64,000 bases of DNA from the NCBI GenBank assembly GCA_963734055.1, contig CAVTFQ010000003.1, positions 248,001-312,000 on the forward strand, written 5' to 3'. Source of the stretch: CAIWHR01 sp963734055 (GTDB lineage Bacteria > Pseudomonadota > Gammaproteobacteria > Burkholderiales > Casimicrobiaceae). A model generated the notes under the pieces. It was given only the letters and a program-made list of their open reading frames with translations, ran no database searches and was not told where the DNA came from. Position 1 is the first letter of the stretch. Each line of letters begins with the position of its first letter. Shown one piece after another: positions 10,038-17,419 of the stretch. Made by a program: the position numbers and the translations under genes.

Positions 10038-10066
10038 GCCGCGCCACTGGGCGCGGCCTTTTTTTC
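10038..10066 (+). terminator. Rho-independent terminator after mtrB copy 1
   Basis: A perfect nine-base-pair stem GGCCGCGCC/GGCGCGGCC with an ACTG loop is followed by seven T. It begins 25 bases after the porin stop. It suggests mtrA1-mtrB1 is one transcript separate from mtrA2-mtrB2. Confidence 0.85.
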
Positions 10067-10143
10067 GTTCCAGGCAGCCGCCGCCTCAGGACTCGAGAGT
10101 CCTCGCTCACGGACCGGTTATTGCGATGCGGGACTGCTGCCTT

Positions 10144-10157
10144 TTGACGCAGGTCAA
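10144..10157 (+). promoter_or_regulatory. FNR/Anr-type box upstream of mtrA2
   Basis: TTGACGCAGGTCAA is identical to the box at 6046. A good -10 element, CATAAT, lies at 10185-10190, putting the box centre near -46. The following 90 bases align with the region after 6046 with one indel, so the promoter was duplicated with the genes. The 464 bases from 10014 to 10477 hold no gene: terminator, this box, the -10 and the RegA-like palindrome are all that was identified. Confidence 0.65.
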
Positions 10158-10214
10158 GAGTCGTACTCAACAAAACCACTTTCCCATAATATTCAATGAC
10201 GTATTTTTGCAACA

Positions 10215-10229
10215 GCGGCAAATGGTCGC
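10215..10229 (+). promoter_or_regulatory. RegA/RegR-like palindrome upstream of mtrA2
   Basis: GCGGCAAATGGTCGC keeps the GCGRC and GNCGC half-sites and is the counterpart of the palindrome at 6118 (71 versus 72 bases after the FNR box). It is followed by A, as in the other two copies. It is less symmetric than those. Confidence 0.4.
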
Positions 10230-10477
10230 ATCCGGTTTGCTTGACCGGGACAACGCCCAAACGAAAGAATTCACCAAAGCTGTGGAGGCGGTGGTGCGCG
10301 CGAAGTCATATGCACCTCAACCGCGTCAACAAGAACACACGCAGCCGGCACGTTCGAAGCGGATTAGGCGCGGCTCTTTCTCCGCGCAACCCAAGACCGG
10401 CGGCCACTGGCCGCGGATCCGGTGGAAGAGGGTGCAAAGCCCGCGCCGGCGGATCGGACCGAGACAAAGGGGTTTCC

Positions 10478-11512
10478 ATGCGAATCAAGTCAGCCATCGC
10501 CGCCTCCGGGGTCCTCGCGCTCCTGGCGGCGTTCGTTGCATTCCCGGCCGCCGCGCAGAAGTCCGGGCAGGTCGCTCCGGTCTGCGCCAACTGCCACGAG
10601 ACGGAGTGGAAGGCGATCGACCTCAGCCCGCACGGCGCGAAGAACGACGCCGATGGCAGCATGTGCCAGGCGTGCCACGGCAGCGCCGCGGAGCACCTCA
10701 AGGACCCGATGAAGGCCAAGCCGGCCAATCCCTTCGGCCAGGGCCACACGGCTGCCGAGCGGACCGCGGTCTGCATGAGCTGCCACTCGGGCAACCGCAA
10801 CCTCGCGTTCTGGACCTCGGGCAAGCACCAGCTGAACGAGGTCACGTGCGCGAACTGCCACAGCATTCACAAGGAGAAGCTCCTTCCGAGCTACACCGCC
10901 TTGGGCCAGGCGCCGAAGCCGGCCTCGGTCAACAAGTTCCTGACGACGTTCCAGCCGATTCAGGCCGAGATCTGCTGGCAATGCCACCAGCCGATCCGCG
11001 CGGCGAACTTCAAGCCGTCGCATCACCCGATCATCGAGGGCAAGGTCAAGTGCACCGACTGCCACAACCCGCACGGCGCGATCACGCCGGCGATGCTGAA
11101 GCAGCCGACGGTCAACGACCAGTGCTACAGCTGCCACGCCGACAAGCGCGGTCCGTACGTGTTCAACCACCCGCCGGTCGAGGAAAACTGCATCACCTGC
11201 CACAACCCGCACGGCTCGATCCACGCGCGGCTCCTGAACGAGTCGCCGCCGAACCTTTGCCAGGACTGCCACGACGGATCGCGGCACCCGGGCACGGTGT
11301 ACGGCGCGGCCGGTGCCTACAACTGCCAGCCGGGGGACACGACGACGACGACCGTGGGCGGAAAGGCTTATTCGAACTGCCCGCCGGCGCAGATCGGGCT
11401 CCCCAACTCCGGCGTGAACAACCGCCTCGTGGCACGAGCCTGTCTCAACTGCCACAGCAACATCCACGGCTCGAACGCCCCGGGCAACCGCGGCCAGTTC
11501 TTCATCAGATAA
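10478..11512 (+). CDS. mtrA: Decaheme c-type cytochrome, MtrA/PioA/DmsE family (copy 2)
   Basis: The protein is 344 aa; the start at 10478 gives the signal peptide MRIKSAIAASGVLALLAAF...AAA and has AAAGG upstream. Ten haem sites are present: CANCH, CQACH, CMSCH, CANCH, CWQCH, CTDCH, CYSCH, CITCH, CQDCH and CLNCH. It is clearly paralogous to copy 1, sharing KPSHHPIIEGKV, HPPVEENC and the end HGSNAP. Relative to copy 1 it has an insertion before the last haem (the threonine-rich TTTTTVGGKAYSN region). It should form an outer-membrane electron conduit with the porin encoded 15 bases downstream. Confidence 0.93.
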   Translation: MRIKSAIAASGVLALLAAFVAFPAAAQKSGQVAPVCANCHETEWKAIDLSPHGAKNDADGSMCQACHGSAAEHLKDPMKAKPANPFGQGHTAAERTAVCMSCHSGNRNLAFWTSGKHQLNEVTCANCHSIHKEKLLPSYTALGQAPKPASVNKFLTTFQPIQAEICWQCHQPIRAANFKPSHHPIIEGKVKCTDCHNPHGAITPAMLKQPTVNDQCYSCHADKRGPYVFNHPPVEENCITCHNPHGSIHARLLNESPPNLCQDCHDGSRHPGTVYGAAGAYNCQPGDTTTTTVGGKAYSNCPPAQIGLPNSGVNNRLVARACLNCHSNIHGSNAPGNRGQFFIR

Positions 11513-11527
11513 GGCCGGGAGACCATC

Positions 11528-14347
11528 ATGTGCAAGAAGCTTCTTTCCACCCTCATCGCCAGCCTCTTCGCCACCGCGCCCGCGTTCGCGCAGAGCGACG
11601 ACGATCCGATGCGCGTCCAGGGCACGGCGACCCTGGGCGGGCTCTACAACAACACGAGCGCCCGCGACACCGCGAAGCTCTTCGAGTACCAGGACCTCGG
11701 CAACGGCGCGCTGTCGAACGTCGGCGTCCAGGGCCGCAACAGCAGGACGTGGTTCTCGGGCTACGGCGAGAACTTCGGCCGCACCGACCAGTACATGTTC
11801 CTGCGCGGCGGCATGTACGACGTGTTCAAGGCGGGGGCCTACCTCAACGACATCCCGCACGAGCTCTCGTCCAGCGCCTGGACGCCCTTCGCGGGCGTCG
11901 GCGGCACCGTCCTGACGGCGACCTTCCCGCTCGCCGCCCTTCCGGCCAATCCGCCGACCGCGTGGAACAGCTTCACGCTGGGCTACGACCGGCGCGACGC
12001 CGGCGGCTATGCCGAGTGGCAGAAGAACAGCCCCTGGTACTTCCGCGTCGACGGCAACCAGGTCAAGTTCAGCGGAACCAAGGTCGGATCGGCGTCCAAC
12101 GGGACGAGCCCGGGCAACGGCTATACCGACCTTGCGATCCCGAACGACACCCAGACCAGCAACTGGGGCGTCGAGGGCGGCTATCAGACGACGAAGGCGA
12201 CGTTTGCGATCCGCTGGGACTACAGCAAGTTCGAGAACGACAACTCGACGCTGCAGTGGACGAACCCCTTCTTCGGCAAGAACCAGCTCGACTCGACCTA
12301 CCTCGCGCCGGACAACACGTTCAACAAGTTCACGGTGTCGGGCAACTACCGCGACCTGCCGTGGCGGAGCGTGATCTCGGCGCGTTACACGTGGGCGAAG
12401 ACGACGAGCGACTTCCCGCTGGGGCAGTACGCGCTCAACGCCTCGGGTTCGACGGTGCCGGTGGGCTACTACTCGACGCTGGCCGACGAGAGCAACTTCA
12501 ACGGCGAGAACATCAACCAGTCGATCCAGTTCGCCTGGACCGCGAGCCCGGCCCCCAACTTCGACACGCGCGTCTACTACTACTGGACCAAGCTCCAGAA
12601 CAACTCCGACGTGGTCGAGTACGGGAACGCCCCGACGACCCCGCTAGTTTCCGGCCTCGGCTGCGGCAACTTCGTGAACCCGGTGACCGGGGTACCGACG
12701 CAGACCGTCGGCAACTGCGAGAGCGAGCTCTTCGACTACACCAAGAACAACGTCGGGTTCGACGCCTGGTGGCGGTTCGCGCGCGCCCAGAGGTTCGGCT
12801 TCGGCTGGGACTACAACAACTATGACCAGACGCGCGTCGACTACAACAAGGTGCACTGGAACAAGCTCTGGGCCGAGTACAAGAACACGATGCTCGACAC
12901 GCTGTCCGGCCGCCTGAAGTACCAGTACATCAAGCGCGACGCGGATCACAACTTCACCAACGATCCGCTGCCTCCCGGCGGCGCCAACAACCCGGACTAC
13001 CTGCTGCCCTACACGTCGGCGTTCGACATGCAGAGCAACACGACCAACCTGTGGAAGCTGACCCTCGACTGGGCCCCGATGACCGACGTCGGCGTGTCGT
13101 TCGAGGGCAACTGGGCCAAGGTCGACTACGACGACGTGACCTACGGACGCACCAGCAACGACAAGCAGGGATACTTCCTGAGCGGCTACTGGAACGTGTC
13201 CGACCGGTGGAAGCTGAATGCGTTCGGCAGCTGGGAGGAGAACAAGTATCCGTCGGACCACCGCTACATCGGCACGGTGTCGGGCGGTCCGACGCCGCCG
13301 TCGGGATTTTGCGGCAACCTTCCTGGCACCACAACGCAGAACGCGAATTGCTATGACCCCTTCGCGCCGCCCAGCGCCAACAACTCCTACAACTGGAACT
13401 CGGGAACCAAGGACACGACGTGGATGTTCGGCGTCGGCGCCGACTGGCAGGCGATGGAGAGGCTCAAAGTCACGGGCTCATACCTCTACGTGTCGAACGA
13501 GGGCAACGCGACGTTCGGCTATCAGACAGGCGGAATTGTTGCCCCGCCCGCTTCGACGCCCCTCACGATCGACAACTTCGACAACGCCAAGCAGCAGTAT
13601 GTCAACCTGAAGGGCATCTGGAGCTACGACAAGAGCTGGTCGTTCACCGGCGGCTGGTCCTACCTGAAGTACAGCCACGACGACGTCGCGACGAACGGCT
13701 ACACGTATGCGCTACCCATCGTGACGAACAGCGGTGCCGGCGGCATCGTGCCGACGAGCCCGACCAACGCGTCGCTGAGCTACGGCAACGGCTACGACGC
13801 GTACACGGACGGTCACACGAACCTGTTCTACGTGATGGTGACCTACAAGTTCGACGCGCCGCCACTCCCCGCGGCGCAACAGCGGATGGCAGAAGCGCCG
13901 AAGGCCGTGCCGCCGCCGCCCCCGCCGCCGCCGCCCGCGGCCCCGCCGCCGCCGCCGCAGGTGCAGAAGATCACGCTCGACTCGAAGGTGCTGTTCGACT
14001 TCGACAAGGCGGTGCTCAAGCCTGAAGGGAAGTCCGCGATCGACAGCATGGTGGTCTCGAAGATCGGCCAGATCCGGAAGCTCGAGGTGGTGCTGGTGAC
14101 GGGGCACACGGATCCGATCGGCTCGGAGCCGTATAACCAGAAGCTGTCGGAGCGGCGGGCCGACGCGGTGCGCGACTACCTCGTGAGCAAGGGTGTGCCG
14201 AAGGACAAGATCGAGGCGATCGGGGTGGGCGAGAAGCAGCCGGTTCCGGGTCTTGTGTGCGACCAGAAGAACCTGAAGGAGAGGATCGCCTGCCTGCAGC
14301 CCGACCGTCGCGTCGAAGTCGAGGCCAAGGGCGAGACGACGAAGTAG
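11528..14347 (+). CDS. mtrB: MtrB/PioB-family outer-membrane porin fused to a C-terminal OmpA domain (copy 2)
   Basis: The protein is 939 aa in one intact frame. A signal peptide (MCKKLLSTLIASLFATAPAFA) leads into a beta-barrel of about 760 residues ending in FYVMVTYKF. Residues from about 789 on are a polyproline linker and an OmpA/peptidoglycan-binding domain with GHTDPIGSEPYN and LSERRADAV, which contain the Asp and Arg used by OmpA domains to hold diaminopimelate. Ordinary MtrB/PioB proteins end at the last barrel strand, so this domain is an addition. The barrel end faces the periplasm in OmpA-like topology, so the fusion is topologically sensible. The gene follows mtrA2 by 15 bases and ends in a strong terminator. 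Confidence 0.93.
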   Translation: MCKKLLSTLIASLFATAPAFAQSDDDPMRVQGTATLGGLYNNTSARDTAKLFEYQDLGNGALSNVGVQGRNSRTWFSGYGENFGRTDQYMFLRGGMYDVFKAGAYLNDIPHELSSSAWTPFAGVGGTVLTATFPLAALPANPPTAWNSFTLGYDRRDAGGYAEWQKNSPWYFRVDGNQVKFSGTKVGSASNGTSPGNGYTDLAIPNDTQTSNWGVEGGYQTTKATFAIRWDYSKFENDNSTLQWTNPFFGKNQLDSTYLAPDNTFNKFTVSGNYRDLPWRSVISARYTWAKTTSDFPLGQYALNASGSTVPVGYYSTLADESNFNGENINQSIQFAWTASPAPNFDTRVYYYWTKLQNNSDVVEYGNAPTTPLVSGLGCGNFVNPVTGVPTQTVGNCESELFDYTKNNVGFDAWWRFARAQRFGFGWDYNNYDQTRVDYNKVHWNKLWAEYKNTMLDTLSGRLKYQYIKRDADHNFTNDPLPPGGANNPDYLLPYTSAFDMQSNTTNLWKLTLDWAPMTDVGVSFEGNWAKVDYDDVTYGRTSNDKQGYFLSGYWNVSDRWKLNAFGSWEENKYPSDHRYIGTVSGGPTPPSGFCGNLPGTTTQNANCYDPFAPPSANNSYNWNSGTKDTTWMFGVGADWQAMERLKVTGSYLYVSNEGNATFGYQTGGIVAPPASTPLTIDNFDNAKQQYVNLKGIWSYDKSWSFTGGWSYLKYSHDDVATNGYTYALPIVTNSGAGGIVPTSPTNASLSYGNGYDAYTDGHTNLFYVMVTYKFDAPPLPAAQQRMAEAPKAVPPPPPPPPPAAPPPPPQVQKITLDSKVLFDFDKAVLKPEGKSAIDSMVVSKIGQIRKLEVVLVTGHTDPIGSEPYNQKLSERRADAVRDYLVSKGVPKDKIEAIGVGEKQPVPGLVCDQKNLKERIACLQPDRRVEVEAKGETTK
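13893..14346 (+). repeat. 454-bp perfect direct repeat, copy B (polyproline linker plus OmpA domain)
   Basis: Partner of 9559-10012; see that entry. Identity covers the linker codons, the whole OmpA domain and the first two bases of the stop codon. Confidence 0.95.
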
Positions 14348-14413
14348 CCGCCTGCGTTCCGAGAGCGAGCTCCGCCGCGGCGGCGAGGCTCGAGAGCAAC
14401 GAACCTCCAGTGG

Positions 14414-14441
14414 CCGCGTCCTTCGGGACGCGGTTTTTTTT
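14414..14441 (+). terminator. Rho-independent terminator after mtrB copy 2
   Basis: CCGCGTCC/GGACGCGG with a TTCG loop is followed by eight T. The element, including the preceding CTCCAGTGG, recurs almost unchanged at 17336-17371 after the cytochrome c5 gene. The 349 bases from 14348 to 14696 contain no gene, only this terminator, an FNR-type box and a RegA-like palindrome. Confidence 0.88.
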
Positions 14442-14587
14442 GCCGGAATTCCGCTGCAGCGTTGCGCAGTGACCCGGTGCGCGAATCCATGATTCAACTC
14501 CTTCGCGCACCCAACGCAAATGAGTTTCAATTCCGTGCCGGGCCGCGTGCATCGATGGCGAGCACCGGCGCGAATTCGATTCGCGCA

Positions 14588-14601
14588 TTGACGCATGTCA
14601 A
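14588..14601 (+). promoter_or_regulatory. FNR/Anr-type box upstream of the NapC/CymA gene
   Basis: TTGACGCATGTCAA differs from the mtrA boxes by one spacer base. A weak -10, TACACG, lies at 14624-14629, giving a box centre near -41.5 as in class II FNR promoters. Confidence 0.62.
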
Positions 14602-14642
14602 GACGCGAACGCGTCCCGTCCGGTACACGTGATCCCCACGGT

Positions 14643-14657
14643 GCGGCGATTTGCCGC
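14643..14657 (+). promoter_or_regulatory. RegA/RegR-like palindrome upstream of the NapC/CymA gene
   Basis: GCGGCGATTTGCCGC matches 14 of 15 positions of the recalled RegR consensus. It resembles the elements at 6118 and 10215 although the surrounding sequence is not otherwise related, which argues for a functional site and not mere duplication. Confidence 0.45.
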
Positions 14658-14696
14658 ATCGCGGTCCCTCCCTCCTGATGGTCCCCGGATCTACCC

Positions 14697-15302
14697 ATGG
14701 ACGAACCTTCCGCCTCGCCTTCGCGTCTTCGCAGGTTGCGCGATTTCTTCCTCAAGCCGTCTTCGCTGTCGCTGACGGCCGTCGTCGCCATAGGAATGAT
14801 CTCCGGCCTGGTCTTCTGGGGCGGCTTCAATACCGGGATGGAGGCGACGAATCAGCTGGGCTTCTGTACGTCGTGCCACGAGATGCGCGACACGGTGTTC
14901 CAGGAGTACAAGGAAACGATCCACTACAAGAACCGCTCAGGGGTGCGCGCCATCTGTCCGGACTGCCACGTTCCGAAGGACTGGGTCCACAAGTTCGTGC
15001 GCAAGGTCCAGGCGAGCAACGAGCTCTACAGCAAGTTCGTATCGCACTCGGTCGACACGCCGGACAAGTTCGAGGCGCGACGGATGGAGCTCGCGCAGCA
15101 CGTCTGGGCAACGATGAAGGCGACGGATTCGCGCGAGTGCCGGAACTGCCACTCCTGGGACGCGATGGACCCGCACAAGCAGAGCCCGCGGGCGGTGGCC
15201 AAGATGGAGAAGGCGCAGAAGGAAGGCAAGACCTGCATCGACTGCCACAAGGGAATCGCGCACCTGCTGCCGAAGGAGTACAACGAGCCGGACGAAGACT
15301 GA
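14697..15302 (+). CDS. NapC/NirT/CymA-family tetraheme quinol dehydrogenase
   Basis: The protein is 201 aa: a short cytoplasmic N-terminus, one membrane anchor (SLTAVVAIGMISGLVFWGG) and four haem sites CTSCH, CPDCH, CRNCH and CIDCH. This is the architecture of NapC, NirT and CymA, which oxidise menaquinol or ubiquinol at the periplasmic face and pass electrons to soluble or outer-membrane partners. No nitrate, nitrite or TMAO reductase gene is near. The neighbours are two decaheme/porin pairs and periplasmic cytochromes, as in the CymA-Mtr and Mto systems. I therefore infer exchange with MtrA, in either direction. Confidence 0.9.
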   Translation: MDEPSASPSRLRRLRDFFLKPSSLSLTAVVAIGMISGLVFWGGFNTGMEATNQLGFCTSCHEMRDTVFQEYKETIHYKNRSGVRAICPDCHVPKDWVHKFVRKVQASNELYSKFVSHSVDTPDKFEARRMELAQHVWATMKATDSRECRNCHSWDAMDPHKQSPRAVAKMEKAQKEGKTCIDCHKGIAHLLPKEYNEPDED

Positions 15303-15339
15303 CGCATCGCGGGCGCAAGGGGTCTGATCGGAAGGAAAC

Positions 15340-15480
15340 ATGATGTCGACAGCGATATGGACGGTGTTCGCCGTCGGGGCGATGATAGCGATCTTCGCGG
15401 GCTGCGTGATCGTCGTGACGGCCGGCGTTCGCGTGCTGGAGAGGGCGCGCGCGAAGTGGCGCGGGAAGGCGGCGCCGTGA
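15340..15480 (+). CDS. Small single-span membrane protein after the NapC/CymA gene
   Basis: The frame of 46 codons starts at 15340 (MMSTAIWTVFAVGAMIAIF) and is preceded by GGAAGGA, a good ribosome-binding site. Residues 5-30 form one hydrophobic helix, followed by a positively charged tail (RVLERARAKWRGKAAP), so the tail should be cytoplasmic. It lies between the tetraheme and diheme cytochrome genes, and its stop overlaps the region just before the next start. I do not recognise a family. A role as a small accessory subunit of the quinol dehydrogenase is only a guess from position. Confidence 0.6.
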   Translation: MMSTAIWTVFAVGAMIAIFAGCVIVVTAGVRVLERARAKWRGKAAP

Positions 15481-15482
15481 GC

Positions 15483-16166
15483 ATGGAGGGCGCGCATTGG
15501 TGGCCCGACGGCGGCAGACGAGACGTCAGAGGCGGGCGCGCGCACGCGCGGATGGGGGCGTTGGCGGCGATTGCGCTGGCAGCATTCGCGCTGGCGGTTC
15601 CTCGCCAGGCGGCGGCGCTCGACGTGCTCGCGGCCCAGACCCTCGTACGCCAGAGCGGCTGCCTCGAGTGCCACAGCGTCTATCAGAAGAAGGTCGGGCC
15701 GGCCTGGAAGGACGTCGCCGCGAAGTATCACAGCGAGCCCGACGCGGCGCAGCGACTCTTCAAGCACGTGACCACCGGCCGGAAGGCGAAATTCCCCGAT
15801 GGCCACGAGGAGTTCCATCCGATCGTCAAGACGAACGACCCGAAGAGGATCGACAACCTCGTCCTGTGGATCCTTGCGCTTCCGGTCGCGGCGCCGGTCG
15901 ACGTGCCCGCTGCGGAGACGCTCGCGCGCCAGAGCAACTGCCTCAAGTGCCATGCGGTCGACGTGAAGAAGGTGGGCCCGGCGTGGAAGGACGTGGCGGC
16001 CAAGTACCTGGGCAGCGTCGGCGCGGAGGACAAGCTCTACCGGCATGTCACGACGGGCCGGATGGCGAAATTTTCCGATGGCCACGAGGAGCCGCACCCG
16101 ATCGTGAAGACCCGCGATCCGGACCGCATCAACAATCTCGTCAACTGGATTCTGTCGCTCAGGTAA
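15483..16166 (+). CDS. Periplasmic diheme c-type cytochrome (two class I domains)
   Basis: Started at 15483 the protein is 227 aa; an alternative ATG at 15552 gives a more standard signal peptide (MGALAAIALAAFALAV...AAA). Two tandem domains each carry a haem site (CLECH, CLKCH), a KKVGPAWKDVAAKY segment and an HPIVKT...LVxWIL ending. The domains are closely similar, so it arose by internal duplication. Such class I cytochromes shuttle electrons in the periplasm. It sits in the NapC/CymA operon and resembles the mono-haem cytochrome encoded next. Confidence 0.85.
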   Translation: MEGAHWWPDGGRRDVRGGRAHARMGALAAIALAAFALAVPRQAAALDVLAAQTLVRQSGCLECHSVYQKKVGPAWKDVAAKYHSEPDAAQRLFKHVTTGRKAKFPDGHEEFHPIVKTNDPKRIDNLVLWILALPVAAPVDVPAAETLARQSNCLKCHAVDVKKVGPAWKDVAAKYLGSVGAEDKLYRHVTTGRMAKFSDGHEEPHPIVKTRDPDRINNLVNWILSLR

Positions 16167-16267
16167 AGCCGAATGCTGCGTTTGCAGATGCTCGTGCCAG
16201 CCATCCGCTCCCGCGAAGATCCGCGGAAGCAACAAGTCGTTCAATCGATACGCGAGAGGAGAGGTCG

Positions 16268-16615
16268 ATGTTGCGATTCCGTGTTTCCGTGCAGGTGATC
16301 GGGTTCTCCGCCGCGGTCTTGCTCGCGGCTCCGTCCGCTTCGAGCGCCGCCGACGCGGATGCCGCGCAGGCGCTCGCGCGCCAGAACAACTGCTTCAAGT
16401 GCCACGCTGTCGACAAGAAGAAGGCGGCGGTGGCGTGGAAGGACGTGGCGGTCCAGATGAAGGGCGACAAGGACGCCGAGGCGAAGCTGATCAAGCATCT
16501 GACGACGGGGCCCAAGGTCAAGTTCGCCGACGGAACCGAGATGAACCACCCGGTGATCAAGTCGAAGGACGAGGCGCAGACCAAGAACCTGGTGGACTGG
16601 ATCCTGTCGCTGTGA
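16268..16615 (+). CDS. Periplasmic monoheme class I c-type cytochrome
   Basis: The protein is 115 aa, started at 16268 after a GAGAGGAGAGG ribosome-binding site. A signal peptide ending ASSAA is followed by one haem site CFKCH. The usual KKVGPAWKDVA motif is altered to KKKAAVAWKDVA, while MNHPVIK and LVDWILSL keep the family pattern, with the methionine a candidate haem ligand. It resembles each half of the preceding diheme protein. In Mto-type Fe(II)-oxidation clusters a class I monohaem cytochrome (MtoD) occupies a similar place, which is suggestive only. Confidence 0.85.
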   Translation: MLRFRVSVQVIGFSAAVLLAAPSASSAADADAAQALARQNNCFKCHAVDKKKAAVAWKDVAVQMKGDKDAEAKLIKHLTTGPKVKFADGTEMNHPVIKSKDEAQTKNLVDWILSL

Positions 16616-16639
16616 GCTGGAACTGACGCGGGGTTGACC

Positions 16640-17293
16640 ATGCTCGGACGCGAAGCGCAATCGAATGTCGCCTTGAGTCGAATCCAGCTCCTGCTTGCGT
16701 GCTGCGCACTGGTCGCCGGATTGGGAGCCGGCACTGCGGTGGCGCAAAAGCCCGAGCGCACCGGCAAGGAGGTGGTCGACAGCCTGTGCATCTCCTGCCA
16801 CGGCACCGGCGCCGGAGGTGCGCCGAAGATCGGCGACCAGAAGGCCTGGGCGGAACGGGAATCGCAGGGGCTGACCGGCCTGACGAAGCATGCGCTCGCG
16901 GGCATCCGGCAGATGCCGCCGCACGGCGGCAATCCGGGCCTCAGCGATGCCGAGATCGAGCGCGCGATCACCTACATGGTCAACCAGTCCGGCGGGCACT
17001 GGGCCGAGCCGACCAACAAGCTGGTCAAGACGCCCGAGCGTACCGGCGAGGAGATCGTGCAGGCGCAATGCATCAAGTGCCACGGGACGGGGGTCGGCGG
17101 CGCGCCCAGGATGGGGGACCGCGCCGCATGGATCCAGCGGGCCAAGCTGGGACTCGACGCCGTGGTCCGCTCGGCGATCAAGGGGCACGGCCCGATGCCG
17201 CCGCGCGGCGGAATGGCCGACCTGACCGACACGGAGATGCGCAGCGCGGTCGTCTACATGCTGAATTACGGGGCCGTTCCGGCCCAGAAATGA
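16640..17293 (+). CDS. Periplasmic diheme cytochrome c5-family protein
   Basis: The protein is 217 aa from the ATG at 16640 (a TTG two codons earlier is in frame). A signal peptide precedes two c5-type domains, each with TGKEVVDSLCISCHGTGAGGAPKIGD-like sequence: CISCH and CIKCH, each followed by GTGxGGAPxxGD, and later MPPHGG and MPPRGG, where Met is the likely sixth ligand. Each domain ends in a predicted helix with AITYMVN or AVVYMLN. It ends the electron-transfer cluster, 24 bases after the monohaem gene, and is followed by a terminator. Confidence 0.87.
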   Translation: MLGREAQSNVALSRIQLLLACCALVAGLGAGTAVAQKPERTGKEVVDSLCISCHGTGAGGAPKIGDQKAWAERESQGLTGLTKHALAGIRQMPPHGGNPGLSDAEIERAITYMVNQSGGHWAEPTNKLVKTPERTGEEIVQAQCIKCHGTGVGGAPRMGDRAAWIQRAKLGLDAVVRSAIKGHGPMPPRGGMADLTDTEMRSAVVYMLNYGAVPAQK

Positions 17294-17344
17294 GCGGAAC
17301 GCGAGTCACCCGCCGGGAATCCGCTCGCAACGAGACTCCAGTGG

Positions 17345-17371
17345 CCGCGTCCTTCGGGGCGCGGTTTTTTT
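17345..17371 (+). terminator. Rho-independent terminator ending the cytochrome cluster
   Basis: CCGCGTCC/GGGGCGCGG with a TTCG loop is followed by seven T. It is nearly identical to the terminator at 14414, with one G-T pair replacing A-T. Confidence 0.85.
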
Positions 17372-17419
17372 GCGCGGGATCCGGGGCCTCGTCGAGTGCC
17401 CCCGGACCACGGCATCCGC

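Noticed and set aside
10126..12825. Plus-strand frame of 899 codons across mtrA2 and mtrB2
   Set aside because: Out of frame with both genes; the correct frames have haem motifs and a barrel.
14697..15302. A periplasmic nitrate reductase (nap) or nitrite reductase locus
   Set aside because: No napA, napB, nirS or nrfA is present nearby; the tetraheme protein is surrounded by mtrAB and class I cytochromes.
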